Of a stretch of DNA of 64,000 bases, positions 26,173 to 34,375 are shown in pieces. Each line of letters starts with the position of its first letter. Position 1 is the first letter of the stretch. A model generated the notes under the pieces. It worked only from the letters and a program-made list of their open reading frames with translations, had not been told where the DNA came from and did not search any database. Source of the stretch: CAWKDG01 sp963848355 (GTDB lineage: Bacteria; Actinomycetota; Acidimicrobiia; Acidimicrobiales; UBA8190). The translations under genes and the position numbers were made by a program. Location of the stretch: the NCBI GenBank assembly GCA_963848355.1, contig CAWKDG010000002.1, positions 124,001-188,000 on the forward strand. The letters are read 5' to 3'.

Positions 26173-27306
26173 ATGGGCGCCGTGGACGGACTCACCGAGT
26201 CGGAGGTGCCCCCCACCGTCATCGACGCCTTCCACTTCGATGGTCCCCCGATCGGGATAAGACGGCTGTCAGGAGGCCATATCCACGGCAATTTCCTGGT
26301 GACGTGCTCGGGGGGCCGGTACATCCTGCAACGGCTCAATGACCGGGTCTTCCCCGACATCGGCATCGTGCTGACCAACGTCGAGCGGGTGGTGACCTAT
26401 CTCGCCGCGCGTGGACAGAGGTGTCCGGGCCTGGTCGAGACCCAAGTCGGCGGTCTCTCTCATCGGGAGGCGGACGCCTCGGTGTGGCGGTCGTTCCACT
26501 ACCTGGAGGGGACGGTGGGACGCGCCGCTGTCGGCGGACCGGACGACGCCTTCGGGGCGGCACGCCTCTTCGCCGACTACGTCCTGGCGCTGGCCGACCT
26601 CCCTGGGCCACCCCTGGTCGAGACCATCGAGCGGTTCCATGGTCTTCACCACCGGCTCGCCGCCCTCGATGCCGTGGTGGCGGCCGACCCCGTCGGCCGC
26701 CGGTCCCGGGTCGGACGCGAGTTGGCCCGCGCCGGCCGACTCAGTCAGGAGGTGGTCGAGGCCCTGCCCAGCGGATCGGGCGCCCTCCCCGTGCGCACCG
26801 TCCACAACGACGCCAAGCTGTCCAACGTGCGATTCGACGCCGAGACCGGTTCCGCCACCTGCGTGGTCGATTTCGACACCACCATGACCGGACACGTCCA
26901 CTACGACGTGGGCGAGCTGGTCCGTACGGCCACCACGCACGCACCGGAGGACGGCCGGGACGAGGCCGACGTCGACTTCGACCTGGAGCTGCTCGATGCC
27001 CTGGCCTCCGGCTACTTCGCCGCCCGTCCCCTCCTGGAGCGATCGGAGGCCGACACCCTGGCGCTGTCTGGACCCCTCATGGCGGCCGAGAACGCCGTGC
27101 GCTTCCTCACCGATCATCTCGACGGCGACCGCTACTTCGCCGTCGACCGGCCGTCCCAGAACCTCGATCGGTGCCGGACCCAACTCCGACTCACGGAGCT
27201 GATGCTGGCGTCCCACGCCGACGCCGCCGCCTGCTTCGCGCGCGCCGCTCGTCTCCCCCGGGCCGGCGGGCCGCCTCCGGTCAGGCCGACAGAAGACCAC
27301 CCGTGA
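26173..27306 (+). CDS. APH-fold sugar kinase, N-acetylhexosamine-1-kinase-like
   Basis: 377 residues from the ATG at 26173; an in-frame GTG at 26119 is possible and neither has a clear ribosome site. 'RLSGGHIHGNFLVTCSGGRY' and 'ILQRLNDRVFPDIGIVLTNV' resemble NahK. The catalytic loop 'VHNDAKLSNVRFD' (HxDxxxxN) and 'CVVDFDTTM' (metal-binding Asp) are intact, so the kinase should be active. NahK phosphorylates N-acetylhexosamines at C1. It overlaps a tandem-GNAT acetyltransferase gene by four bases, a pairing that fits amino-sugar salvage. Substrate assignment is inference. Confidence 0.82.
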   Translation: MGAVDGLTESEVPPTVIDAFHFDGPPIGIRRLSGGHIHGNFLVTCSGGRYILQRLNDRVFPDIGIVLTNVERVVTYLAARGQRCPGLVETQVGGLSHREADASVWRSFHYLEGTVGRAAVGGPDDAFGAARLFADYVLALADLPGPPLVETIERFHGLHHRLAALDAVVAADPVGRRSRVGRELARAGRLSQEVVEALPSGSGALPVRTVHNDAKLSNVRFDAETGSATCVVDFDTTMTGHVHYDVGELVRTATTHAPEDGRDEADVDFDLELLDALASGYFAARPLLERSEADTLALSGPLMAAENAVRFLTDHLDGDRYFAVDRPSQNLDRCRTQLRLTELMLASHADAAACFARAARLPRAGGPPPVRPTEDHP

Positions 27307-28124
27307 GCCTCGCCCTGCCTGTCGTCGATGTCAGCGCCCTCGACGGGATCGCCTCTCTGTGCGCCCGCTCCATGGCGAAGGCTCCGACCCTTCCCGAGCT
27401 GCGCCGCACCCTGTTCGCCCCCGACCAACCGGCCGTCGTGCGCTACGCCCCCGGTGCCGCGGTCGTCGCCGTCGTGCGCGGCGACGGCGAGGGATACATC
27501 CGGATCCTCGCCCTCCACCCGGCCCACCGTGGACAGGGGTTGGGGCACACCCTGCTCCGAGCCGCGGAGGACGACCTCGGGGACGTCCCGGTGATCACCG
27601 TCGGAGCCGACGCGCCGTACTTCTTGTTTCCGGGAGTTCCGGTCGAGGAGACGAGCCTGTGCTGCCTCCTCGAACGCCACCACTACAGCCGCGAGGAGAC
27701 CAACTACAACATCGACATCGATCTCGGTGCCCTGCCTCCCGACCCCGGACTGGCCGTCGAGCCACGCCCCGAGGATCGGCCACCGCTCGAGCAGTGGATG
27801 GCGCGCCACTGGCCGAACTGGCAGGCCGAGGTGATGCGGGCCTTCGACCAGGGTTCGCTCCTCCTCGGTCGAGACGGCGACGACATCACCGGATTCTGCG
27901 CCTACGACGTCAACCGCGCCGGCACGCTCGGACCCATCGCCTCACGTCCCGACCTGATCGGCCAGGGCGTGGGGGCGCCGCTGCTGGTGGGCGCCCTCCA
28001 TCGTTTGCGGGCCACGGGTCGTGACGCCATCGAGGTGCTCTGGGTCGGGCCCATGGTGCCCTACGCTCGCCTCGGCGGCCGGGTCGGCCGACTCTTCTTC
28101 GTCTACCGGCGACACAGGCTCTGA
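27303..28124 (+). CDS. Tandem-GNAT acetyltransferase (GlmA-like)
   Basis: 273 residues from a GTG overlapping the kinase stop (GTGA). Two GNAT halves can be seen: the first with 'RILALHPAHRGQGLGHTLLR' (acetyl-CoA loop near residue 78), the second with 'LGPIASRPDLIGQGVGAPLL' near residue 220. Length and duplication match the glucosamine/glucosaminide acetyltransferase GlmA of Clostridium, and mycothiol synthase MshD is another tandem-GNAT alternative. Coupling to a NahK-like kinase favours acetylation of glucosamine before 1-phosphorylation. Confidence 0.8.
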   Translation: MSLALPVVDVSALDGIASLCARSMAKAPTLPELRRTLFAPDQPAVVRYAPGAAVVAVVRGDGEGYIRILALHPAHRGQGLGHTLLRAAEDDLGDVPVITVGADAPYFLFPGVPVEETSLCCLLERHHYSREETNYNIDIDLGALPPDPGLAVEPRPEDRPPLEQWMARHWPNWQAEVMRAFDQGSLLLGRDGDDITGFCAYDVNRAGTLGPIASRPDLIGQGVGAPLLVGALHRLRATGRDAIEVLWVGPMVPYARLGGRVGRLFFVYRRHRL

Positions 28125-28240
28125 GGTGCCGAGCCATTAGAGCAGGGTCACTGTCAGGTCGGCGTCACGTCCAGCGTCCATCTCATGTGTTGCGTTGTTT
28201 TCATGTGAGACCCTCAGAGCGCAACAATTCGTCGTTGCCG

Positions 28241-28246
28241 TAACCT
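28241..28246 (+). promoter_or_regulatory. -10 box of a leaderless promoter (TAACCT)
   Basis: TAACCT, seven bases, then ATG at 28254; no Shine-Dalgarno. It opens a less GC-rich stretch. Confidence 0.4.
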
Positions 28247-28253
28247 TTAGCCA

Positions 28254-28673
28254 ATGACCCGATTGCGGCGGCTCGCGGCCGTGAGTGTGACCGCGGGGGT
28301 CCTGCTCTCAGCCTCAGCTTGTGGAACGTCAGTTCCGGTCGCCGTTGGCTCCTACACGGTGACTTTCGTCTATACGATCAAGCCCGGTGCACCAAACAGG
28401 TTTGGAATTGGTGAACACAGCGGCACAATGTCCCTCGTTCTTGCTCCCGATGGGCATTTCGTCCTGACATCCCTGGCCCGGGCTGGGGGCTCGCTCAAGG
28501 GAAGCTGGAGCGAGGTCAAGAGCAAAGTCACCTTGAGTAGCGGTACCGGAACATCCAAGGTCATCTTGATCGCCTCGCTGAAAGGAAGGAACCTCCAGGA
28601 ACGTGGCTCAAAGGTTCTGGGTCTGTCTGGTCCGATCGGGTACGCAGTGGAGTGGCGGGCCATTCGGGATTGA
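28254..28673 (+). CDS. Small lipoprotein, function unknown
   Basis: 139 residues. A signal peptide with basic start ends in lipobox 'LSASAC' (Cys near residue 23). The mature part ('SYTVTFVYTIKPGAPNRFGI', 'SLVLAPDGHFVLTSLARAGG', 'LKGSWSEVKSKVTLSSG') reads as a small beta-barrel or lipocalin-like sheet; I do not recognise the family. Codon use is less GC-rich than in surrounding genes, and the same is true of the next two genes, suggesting common acquisition. Confidence 0.75.
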   Translation: MTRLRRLAAVSVTAGVLLSASACGTSVPVAVGSYTVTFVYTIKPGAPNRFGIGEHSGTMSLVLAPDGHFVLTSLARAGGSLKGSWSEVKSKVTLSSGTGTSKVILIASLKGRNLQERGSKVLGLSGPIGYAVEWRAIRD

Positions 28674-28754
28674 CCGACGACCGTGGGTGATGCCGCACCT
28701 CTGTCTGCATCGCGCACGCAACTCGTCATCCGGCACTATGCAGTGACGACACAG

Positions 28755-28760
28755 TACGCT
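28755..28760 (+). promoter_or_regulatory. -10 box of a leaderless promoter (TACGCT)
   Basis: TACGCT, six bases, ATG at 28767. The same hexamer with the same spacing precedes the genes starting at 34376 and 54132. Confidence 0.5.
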
Positions 28761-28766
28761 GTTGCG

Positions 28767-29630
28767 ATGGCGGAACGGATGAGGTTGAGAGCAGGCCGAC
28801 GTATCCTTCCAGCGGTGTTGTCGTGCCTCATCGGCATAGCTTTCTTGATAATGATCGGGCCATCCAGACCGGCCGCGGCCGAGAATCGCACGACGCCATC
28901 ACCGACCTACTACTTGGCCCTGGGCGACTCTGTCCCTGTGTGGGATGGATCGCATTCGTATCCCAATCTGCTTGTAGCCCACTATGCACATCAGGTTCCG
29001 GGATTGACGCTCGAGAACCTGGCCGTATCGGGTGCGACGTCCTCGTCGATGCTGAACGGTGGCCAGTATCAATCTGCGCTGACATTCCTCGATCAGAACG
29101 TAGGTCACGTCGCATTGATCACCGTCGACATCGGTGGGAACGATTTCATGAATTGCGTCTCTGGAATGAGCATCGATCAAACGTGCATCACCGACACCCT
29201 CGCCGCCATGGATAGCAACATCAGCACGATGTTGACAGGTCTGAGCACGGCTGCGCCGTCTGTCCGCATCATTGGGATGACGTACTACGACCCATACCTC
29301 GGTTACTGGCTCGCCGGTGGTTCGTGGCAAACGTTCGCTCTGGACGGATTGTCAGTCGTGACCAATATCAACGCCGACTTGACAACCCTCTACGGAGGTT
29401 CGTCGACGACGGCAAATGTGCAGGCAGCGTTCCATGGGACGAATGACACGAAGATGGTGCAATCGGCGTGGGGCACAGTGCCCATCGACGTGGATCGTGC
29501 CTGTTCATGGCTCGACATCAGATGCCGCGTTGGATCGACCGAAATTTTCGGGGACGATCCAAACATCGAGGGCCAAAAGAAGATCGCTAAGGCATTCGAG
29601 CACACGATCCGGAAACTTCACGCGCCTTAA
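28767..29630 (+). CDS. Secreted GDSL/SGNH-family hydrolase with a substituted catalytic His position
   Basis: 287 residues from the ATG at 28767, chosen because of the -10 box six bases upstream and the signal peptide ('RILPAVLSCLIGIAFLIM', cleavage near 'RPAAAEN'). Block I is 'YYLALGDSVPVWDG', the Gly block 'NLAVSGATSSSML', block III 'ITVDIGGNDFMNC'. The last block normally reads DxxHPNxxG with the catalytic His, but here is 'IFGDDPNIEGQKKIA', with Asp where His is expected. The protein may be inactive or use another base. It lies in the less GC-rich cluster. Confidence 0.85.
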   Translation: MAERMRLRAGRRILPAVLSCLIGIAFLIMIGPSRPAAAENRTTPSPTYYLALGDSVPVWDGSHSYPNLLVAHYAHQVPGLTLENLAVSGATSSSMLNGGQYQSALTFLDQNVGHVALITVDIGGNDFMNCVSGMSIDQTCITDTLAAMDSNISTMLTGLSTAAPSVRIIGMTYYDPYLGYWLAGGSWQTFALDGLSVVTNINADLTTLYGGSSTTANVQAAFHGTNDTKMVQSAWGTVPIDVDRACSWLDIRCRVGSTEIFGDDPNIEGQKKIAKAFEHTIRKLHAP

Positions 29631-29678
29631 CGACTCTTCGTCGTCTACCGCGGACCTGCTTCTGACAGCCTTGTTGCG

Positions 29679-30104
29679 GTGGTTGTCGGGGCCTGCGGAA
29701 CGGACGGAGCCGCGAGACATCACGCCAGTGCGATCGCGTCATTTGCTACAGGACGAGGTCTGTCGAACTGGCAGGGAGTGACGGAGGCCCTTGACAACTG
29801 CCACCACCTGACAATCTCCAGTAACGGACTCGAAGTGACAGCGTCAGTGAACGAGCTGGCGCTTTCGTACTACAGCGGCATCGGCGACCAGGACTCTGCC
29901 TTCTCCATCTCCTTCACGTCCACGGGAGTCGCGCTCGCCGAGGATGTCGCCTTCGTCCTGAAGGGAAACAACATCGTCACCGTCTGGTTGAGCGGCACTG
30001 GCTCAGCCACGGCTGGGGGGATGACGGCCACGCTCTACACCCTCGCCACCAAGGCCGCCGGCAAAGTACCGGAATTTCTGTCGGGTCAGCTCTCGCACGC
30101 GTAG
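29679..30104 (+). CDS. Lipoprotein-like protein of unknown function, N-terminus doubtful
   Basis: 141 residues from a GTG at 29679. It begins 'VVVGACGTDGAA', which looks like the end of a lipoprotein signal with its lipobox Cys. The frame is open upstream to 29628 ('SDSLVAVVVGAC') without a good start codon, so the N-terminus may be damaged or misread. The body ('LTISSNGLEVTASVNELALS', 'DSAFSISFTSTGVALAEDVA', 'AAGKVPEFLSGQL') resembles small exported proteins but no named family. It is the third gene of the less GC-rich cluster. Confidence 0.55.
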   Translation: MVVGACGTDGAARHHASAIASFATGRGLSNWQGVTEALDNCHHLTISSNGLEVTASVNELALSYYSGIGDQDSAFSISFTSTGVALAEDVAFVLKGNNIVTVWLSGTGSATAGGMTATLYTLATKAAGKVPEFLSGQLSHA

Positions 30105-30169
30105 CGTGGCCCGAGCATCGGGTGAGCCTCGCTGGAAAGGGGCGAACCCTCCGGACGAAGGGACGACAC

Positions 30170-32800
30170 ATGGACCGACACCGCAGCCGGGCTCGTCTCC
30201 GCATGCGGTCCCTCCCGCTTGTCACGGCGGCGACGGTCGTGATCATGGCCGGTGGCGCCACCTCCGTGGCGGCCGCTGCTTCAGGGGCTCCCACGTGGCC
30301 GGCCCACCCCGATTGGGAGCGCTACGTGATGGCCCCCGCCTCCACGGACGTCGTCCCCGTGCGCATCGTCCGCACTTCCGGCGCCGTCACCGGGGCCAAG
30401 GCCCTCACGGGTGAGGGCGGCGGCGGTGCCGCCACTCTCACCATGACGGCGGGACGGCCGGCCCCTTCGATCGTCGTCGACTACGGCAAGGACGTCGGTG
30501 GTGTGCCGTACTTCGTCGTCCGTTCGGAGTCCCGATCGCCGGTCCTGCGCGCCGTCTACAGCGAAGGACTGCAATATCTGGGGGCTCGGGGTGACCACAC
30601 CCCGAGTGTCAGCGACTCCGGGGACGCGTCCCGGGTGGACGATCTGACCGCGAGCTCGGCCGGGAGACTGACCACGGGGCTCATCCAGGGCGGCGAACGC
30701 TACGAACGGATCACCCTGACCACGCCGGGCATGGTGACGCTCTCGTCGATCGGCATCGACTTCACCGCCGTCCGGGCCACCGCCAGCGCCTACCGGGGAT
30801 GGTTCGCGTCGAGCTCACCCGAGCTCGACCGGATCTGGTACGACGGCGCCTACACGACGCAGCTCGACGAGCTGCCCGCCGGCACCGTCCCGCCGTCCTG
30901 GGCGGTCAGTGCCGGAACGCTCGAATCCCGGGGGGGCAGCGTGGGCGTTCTCGGCCAGGGCCACAGCTGGACCGACTACACCATGACCTTCGACACGCGC
31001 GTGGTCGACACCGACACCGGCTGGGTGGTGCGCGCCTCGTCGCCGTCGTCGGGCTATCTCTTCATCCTCCACGACGCCACCGCCGGCTCCCCCGCCACCT
31101 TGAAGGAGATCGCCATCGGCCCGGCCGAGTTCTCCGTCATCGGCACCGTCACCCTCCCCCGTACCTTCGACCCCGGACGCTGGCACCAGGTATCGACCGT
31201 GTGCTCCGGCACGCACATCACGACGTCGATCGACGGCCAGTCGGTGGCCACCTTCGACACCGACTCCCTCCCGCCGAAGACGTCCGTCTACAGCGCCGGC
31301 ACAGTGGGGTTCGCCACCCTGGGCTCGGTGGCGGCGTTCCGGGACCTCGACGTGACCGCTGCCGGAGGGGCCACCCTGTACAGCAACGACCTGTCGCACC
31401 GTTCGGCGTTGGCCGCTTTCCCCGGCCCCGACATCACGACGCCCGACCCCCTCCCCGTGATCATGGACGGGGCCAAGCGCGACCGCGTCGTCTGGAGCGG
31501 CGATCTCGGCGTGGAGACGCCCAACGTCCTCTACACGACGGGGGCCGACGACTTCGTCCGCGGATCACTCGAGCTCCTGGGCAGCTACCAGGTGGCTGAC
31601 GGCGAGTCGGGCACCAACGTCAATCCCACCGTTGCCCTGGGCACCTTTCCCGAAAGCGGGACCACCTACTCGGCGTCGTACTCCATGGACGAGGTGGACA
31701 ACATCGCCACGTACTACCTCTTCACCGGCGACCTCTCCCTCGTGCGCTCGCAGTGGCCGATGATCACCCGCGAGCTGGCCTACAACCGGTCGACCGTGGA
31801 CAGCCGTGGCCTTCTCGTCACCGACGGCGGCGACGGGATGGACTGGGACTACTACGACGGGAGCAAGACGGGCGAGGTCTCGGCCTACAACGTCATCTAC
31901 TACCGGACGCTCATCGACGCCGCCACCCTGGCCGACGCCCTCGGACTGCAGAGCCAGGCTGTCGCCTACGGACAGGAGGCGGTGAACCTGCGCTCCGCCA
32001 TCAACCGCTACCTGCTCGATCCGGCCACCGGGCTCTACGCCCTCTCCAACCTCCAGCCCTCGGCGGCGGCCCAGGACGCCAACTCGCTGGCCGTGCTCTT
32101 CGGCGTCGCCCCCCCGGCGAAGGACACCGCGCTCCTGGCCGCCCTGCGCAGGACGCTGCTGTCGACCCCCTACGGCCCCCTTCCCTTCACCGCCGACGCC
32201 CGCTACATGACGGCCGTCAGTCCCTTCGTCACCAACGAGGAGGTGCAGGCCCTCTTCGCCGCCGGCGAGCCGGCGTCGGCCACCTCGCTGCTGCTGACGC
32301 TGTGGGGCTACATGGACGCCCCCGGGCCGGACGACACGGGGGCCGACTGGGAACTCGTGGGCGCCCACGGATCCCCCGGATTCGGGGCCTTCACCAGCCT
32401 GGCCCACGGCTGGGCCAGCGGAGCCACGGCCGACCTCTCGGCCGACGTCCTCGGCGTCCAACCGACCACCGCCGGCTTCCGGACCTGGTCAGTCGCTCCC
32501 CACCCGGGATCCCTCTCGTGGGTGGAGGGTGACGTCCCCACACCGCACGGCACGATCGACGTGCGCGTGGCCCAGGACCGCTCGTCGGGGCGCCTCGCCC
32601 TCCAGATCGGCGCTCCACCACGGACGACGGGCAGCGTCTCCGTTCCCGTCCCCCGTTCGGGGGCCGTCGTCACCATCCGCTCCACCGGCCCCGGGCCGAC
32701 GCACCGGCCTCGTTCGCTCACCACGAAAGTCGGCGCCACCTCGGTGGCCATCACCATGACGGGCGGGACCACCGACGACGTCGAGGTGACGCCCCGGTGA
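30170..32800 (+). CDS. Secreted alpha-L-rhamnosidase-like protein (GH78 type) with inserted lectin-like domain
   Basis: 876 residues from the ATG at 30170; signal peptide to about residue 40 ('ATVVIMAGGATSVAAAASGA'). The N-terminal beta-sandwich is interrupted at about residues 240-420 by a concanavalin/LamG-like domain ('GQGHSWTDYTMTFDTRVV', 'GYLFILHDA', 'WHQVSTVCSGTHITTSIDGQ'). The catalytic (alpha/alpha)6 part follows with 'MDGAKRDRVVWSGDLGVE', the GH78 DxxxRDRxxWxGD signature, then 'GGDGMDWDYYDG' and 'GADWELVGAHGSPG'. A C-terminal sandwich closes the protein. GH78 enzymes release rhamnose; sandwich insertion suggests polysaccharide binding. Confidence 0.85.
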   Translation: MDRHRSRARLRMRSLPLVTAATVVIMAGGATSVAAAASGAPTWPAHPDWERYVMAPASTDVVPVRIVRTSGAVTGAKALTGEGGGGAATLTMTAGRPAPSIVVDYGKDVGGVPYFVVRSESRSPVLRAVYSEGLQYLGARGDHTPSVSDSGDASRVDDLTASSAGRLTTGLIQGGERYERITLTTPGMVTLSSIGIDFTAVRATASAYRGWFASSSPELDRIWYDGAYTTQLDELPAGTVPPSWAVSAGTLESRGGSVGVLGQGHSWTDYTMTFDTRVVDTDTGWVVRASSPSSGYLFILHDATAGSPATLKEIAIGPAEFSVIGTVTLPRTFDPGRWHQVSTVCSGTHITTSIDGQSVATFDTDSLPPKTSVYSAGTVGFATLGSVAAFRDLDVTAAGGATLYSNDLSHRSALAAFPGPDITTPDPLPVIMDGAKRDRVVWSGDLGVETPNVLYTTGADDFVRGSLELLGSYQVADGESGTNVNPTVALGTFPESGTTYSASYSMDEVDNIATYYLFTGDLSLVRSQWPMITRELAYNRSTVDSRGLLVTDGGDGMDWDYYDGSKTGEVSAYNVIYYRTLIDAATLADALGLQSQAVAYGQEAVNLRSAINRYLLDPATGLYALSNLQPSAAAQDANSLAVLFGVAPPAKDTALLAALRRTLLSTPYGPLPFTADARYMTAVSPFVTNEEVQALFAAGEPASATSLLLTLWGYMDAPGPDDTGADWELVGAHGSPGFGAFTSLAHGWASGATADLSADVLGVQPTTAGFRTWSVAPHPGSLSWVEGDVPTPHGTIDVRVAQDRSSGRLALQIGAPPRTTGSVSVPVPRSGAVVTIRSTGPGPTHRPRSLTTKVGATSVAITMTGGTTDDVEVTPR

Positions 32801-32868
32801 CGGTGGGCACCGAGACCCCGGCGGTCCGCCGCTCGGCGATCGGTCATACTGGGTCGGAGGAGCCCTCC

Positions 32869-34005
32869 ATGACGGCCATCATCGATTCCGACCAACACCT
32901 GTTCGAGGCCCGCACCCTGTGGGCCGACCACATCGACCCCGCCTTCCGGGACGAGGCCCTGTCCATCGACGAGGACGATCTCGGCTACTCCTGGCTGACC
33001 TGGCGCCACGGCCGCCTCGACATCGCCGACGTCCAGCGGCCCGGTGACACCGCCGCCATCGGTCGTCGCCGTCAGCGCTGCCTCCAGCACCTGCCCTCCG
33101 AGTACCGCTACGACGAGGTCCTTCCCCCCCACTACGCCGATCCGGCCGCCCGGGCCCGGCACCTGTCGGTTCTGGGTCTCGACGAGGCGGTGCTCTTCCC
33201 CAACTTCGGGCTCCTGTGGGAACGCCGGTTGTCGGCGACACCGGCAGCCCTGACGGCCAACATGGCCGCCTGGAACCGCTGGTGTGCGACGGTGGTCACC
33301 GAGGGCGGGGGACGACTCCATCCGGTCGCCCACCTGACCCTGCGGGACCCGGCGTGGCTGGAGGACCAACTCGCAGCGCTGTCGTCGGCCGGCGTACGCC
33401 TGGGCATGATCGCCCCGGCGGCCGTCGACGGTCGGCCCCTGTCGCATCCCGACCACGACCGACTGTGGGCCGCCTTCGTCCACCACGGCGTCACACCCGT
33501 CTTCCACGTCGCCGACCAGCCGCGAGTCATCGACGAGGCTTTCTACACCGATCCCGACGAGAGCTTCGTCCCCGTGATCGAGTCCGTCTTCTTGTGGGTC
33601 CCGCCGGCCATCGCCATCACCGACCTCATCGTGAACGGCACCTTGGCCCGGCACCCGGAGCTGCGCATCGGCATCGTCGAGCTGTCCTCGGTGTGGGTGC
33701 CCCAGTACCTCATGATGCTCGACGGCGGGTGGCAGTTCACCAGCGCCCTCAACGGCGGTCCCCTCTCCCCCCTGGAACTGCCCCCGAGCGAGTACTTCCG
33801 CCGCCAGGTCCGGGTCTCCTCGTTCTCCTACGAGCAGCCGGCGCGATTGACGGCCAAGGCCGGCGACCTCTTCATGTGCTGCAGCGACTTCCCGCATTCA
33901 GAGGGGACGGCCACGCCCATCGAGGACTACGGGCGCGTGGGTGCCCTCCCCGACGAGGCTCCGGGGCTGTTCCACGACAACATCGCCACGTTGCTGACGC
34001 GGTAG
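32869..34005 (+). CDS. Amidohydrolase-2 family metal-dependent hydrolase
   Basis: 378 residues from the ATG at 32869, six bases after GGAGGAG; the open frame extends upstream to a GTG at 32797 overlapping the previous stop, but the ribosome site decides. It begins 'MTAIIDSDQHLFEARTLW', an HxH-like metal site variant (DxDxH), with 'LDEAVLFPNFGLLWE', 'TPVFHVADQPRV' and 'FMCCSDFPHSEGTATP' carrying later His/Asp ligands. This subgroup (ACMSD/uracil-decarboxylase-like TIM barrels) contains decarboxylases and hydrolases. The substrate is unknown. It follows the rhamnosidase gene by 68 bases. Confidence 0.87.
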   Translation: MTAIIDSDQHLFEARTLWADHIDPAFRDEALSIDEDDLGYSWLTWRHGRLDIADVQRPGDTAAIGRRRQRCLQHLPSEYRYDEVLPPHYADPAARARHLSVLGLDEAVLFPNFGLLWERRLSATPAALTANMAAWNRWCATVVTEGGGRLHPVAHLTLRDPAWLEDQLAALSSAGVRLGMIAPAAVDGRPLSHPDHDRLWAAFVHHGVTPVFHVADQPRVIDEAFYTDPDESFVPVIESVFLWVPPAIAITDLIVNGTLARHPELRIGIVELSSVWVPQYLMMLDGGWQFTSALNGGPLSPLELPPSEYFRRQVRVSSFSYEQPARLTAKAGDLFMCCSDFPHSEGTATPIEDYGRVGALPDEAPGLFHDNIATLLTR

Positions 34006-34375
34006 CACGACGCCTGAGCGGCGTTGTCCACATCGTCGTCCACAGAGAACCCCCAGGTTTCCCCTCTTGTTACCCCCAGGCCCGACGGGTGAAGGTGATA
34101 TCGCTCGTCAGGAGTCTCCGTCGGCGAGAATCGTCAGCCGGGAGATACCCACCTTCGGCCACCTGGGGGCAACTCGCACACCTACCCCATCGAGACAGTG
34201 CACCCGGTGGCCCAGGCGCCGACAGGGGCGACCCCCGCCCGTGTCCGACGTCGGGTCGGGACGCCGCCTCCCCGTGCGACCCCGGCCCCCCCGGTTCGCA
34301 CAGGGAGCGGCGCTCGGCTTCCCGGGAGCGGGACCGCCTCCCCCTCCGTGCGCCCCGCCCTTCTACGCTGGCGTC
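34006..34375. other. Intergenic, no gene seen
   Basis: 370 bases. Two sequences near 34024-34046 resemble DnaA boxes (TTGTCCACA and CGTCCACAG), but no replication gene is near. The right end holds the -10 box of the oxygenase gene. Nothing else stands out. Confidence 0.5.
34364..34369 (+). promoter_or_regulatory. -10 box of a leaderless promoter (TACGCT)
   Basis: TACGCT, six bases, then GTG at 34376. No ribosome site is present. It would drive the oxygenase and the coupled Ser-repeat gene. Confidence 0.5.

Noticed and set aside
28180..28250. Imperfect inverted repeats (GTTGCG...CGCAAC) before the small lipoprotein
   Set aside because: Arms are short and far apart; likely chance in this AT-richer stretch.
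34024..34046. Two DnaA-box-like sequences (TTGTCCACA, CGTCCACAG)
   Set aside because: Only two matches and no dnaA, dnaN or AT-rich unwinding region nearby; not an origin.
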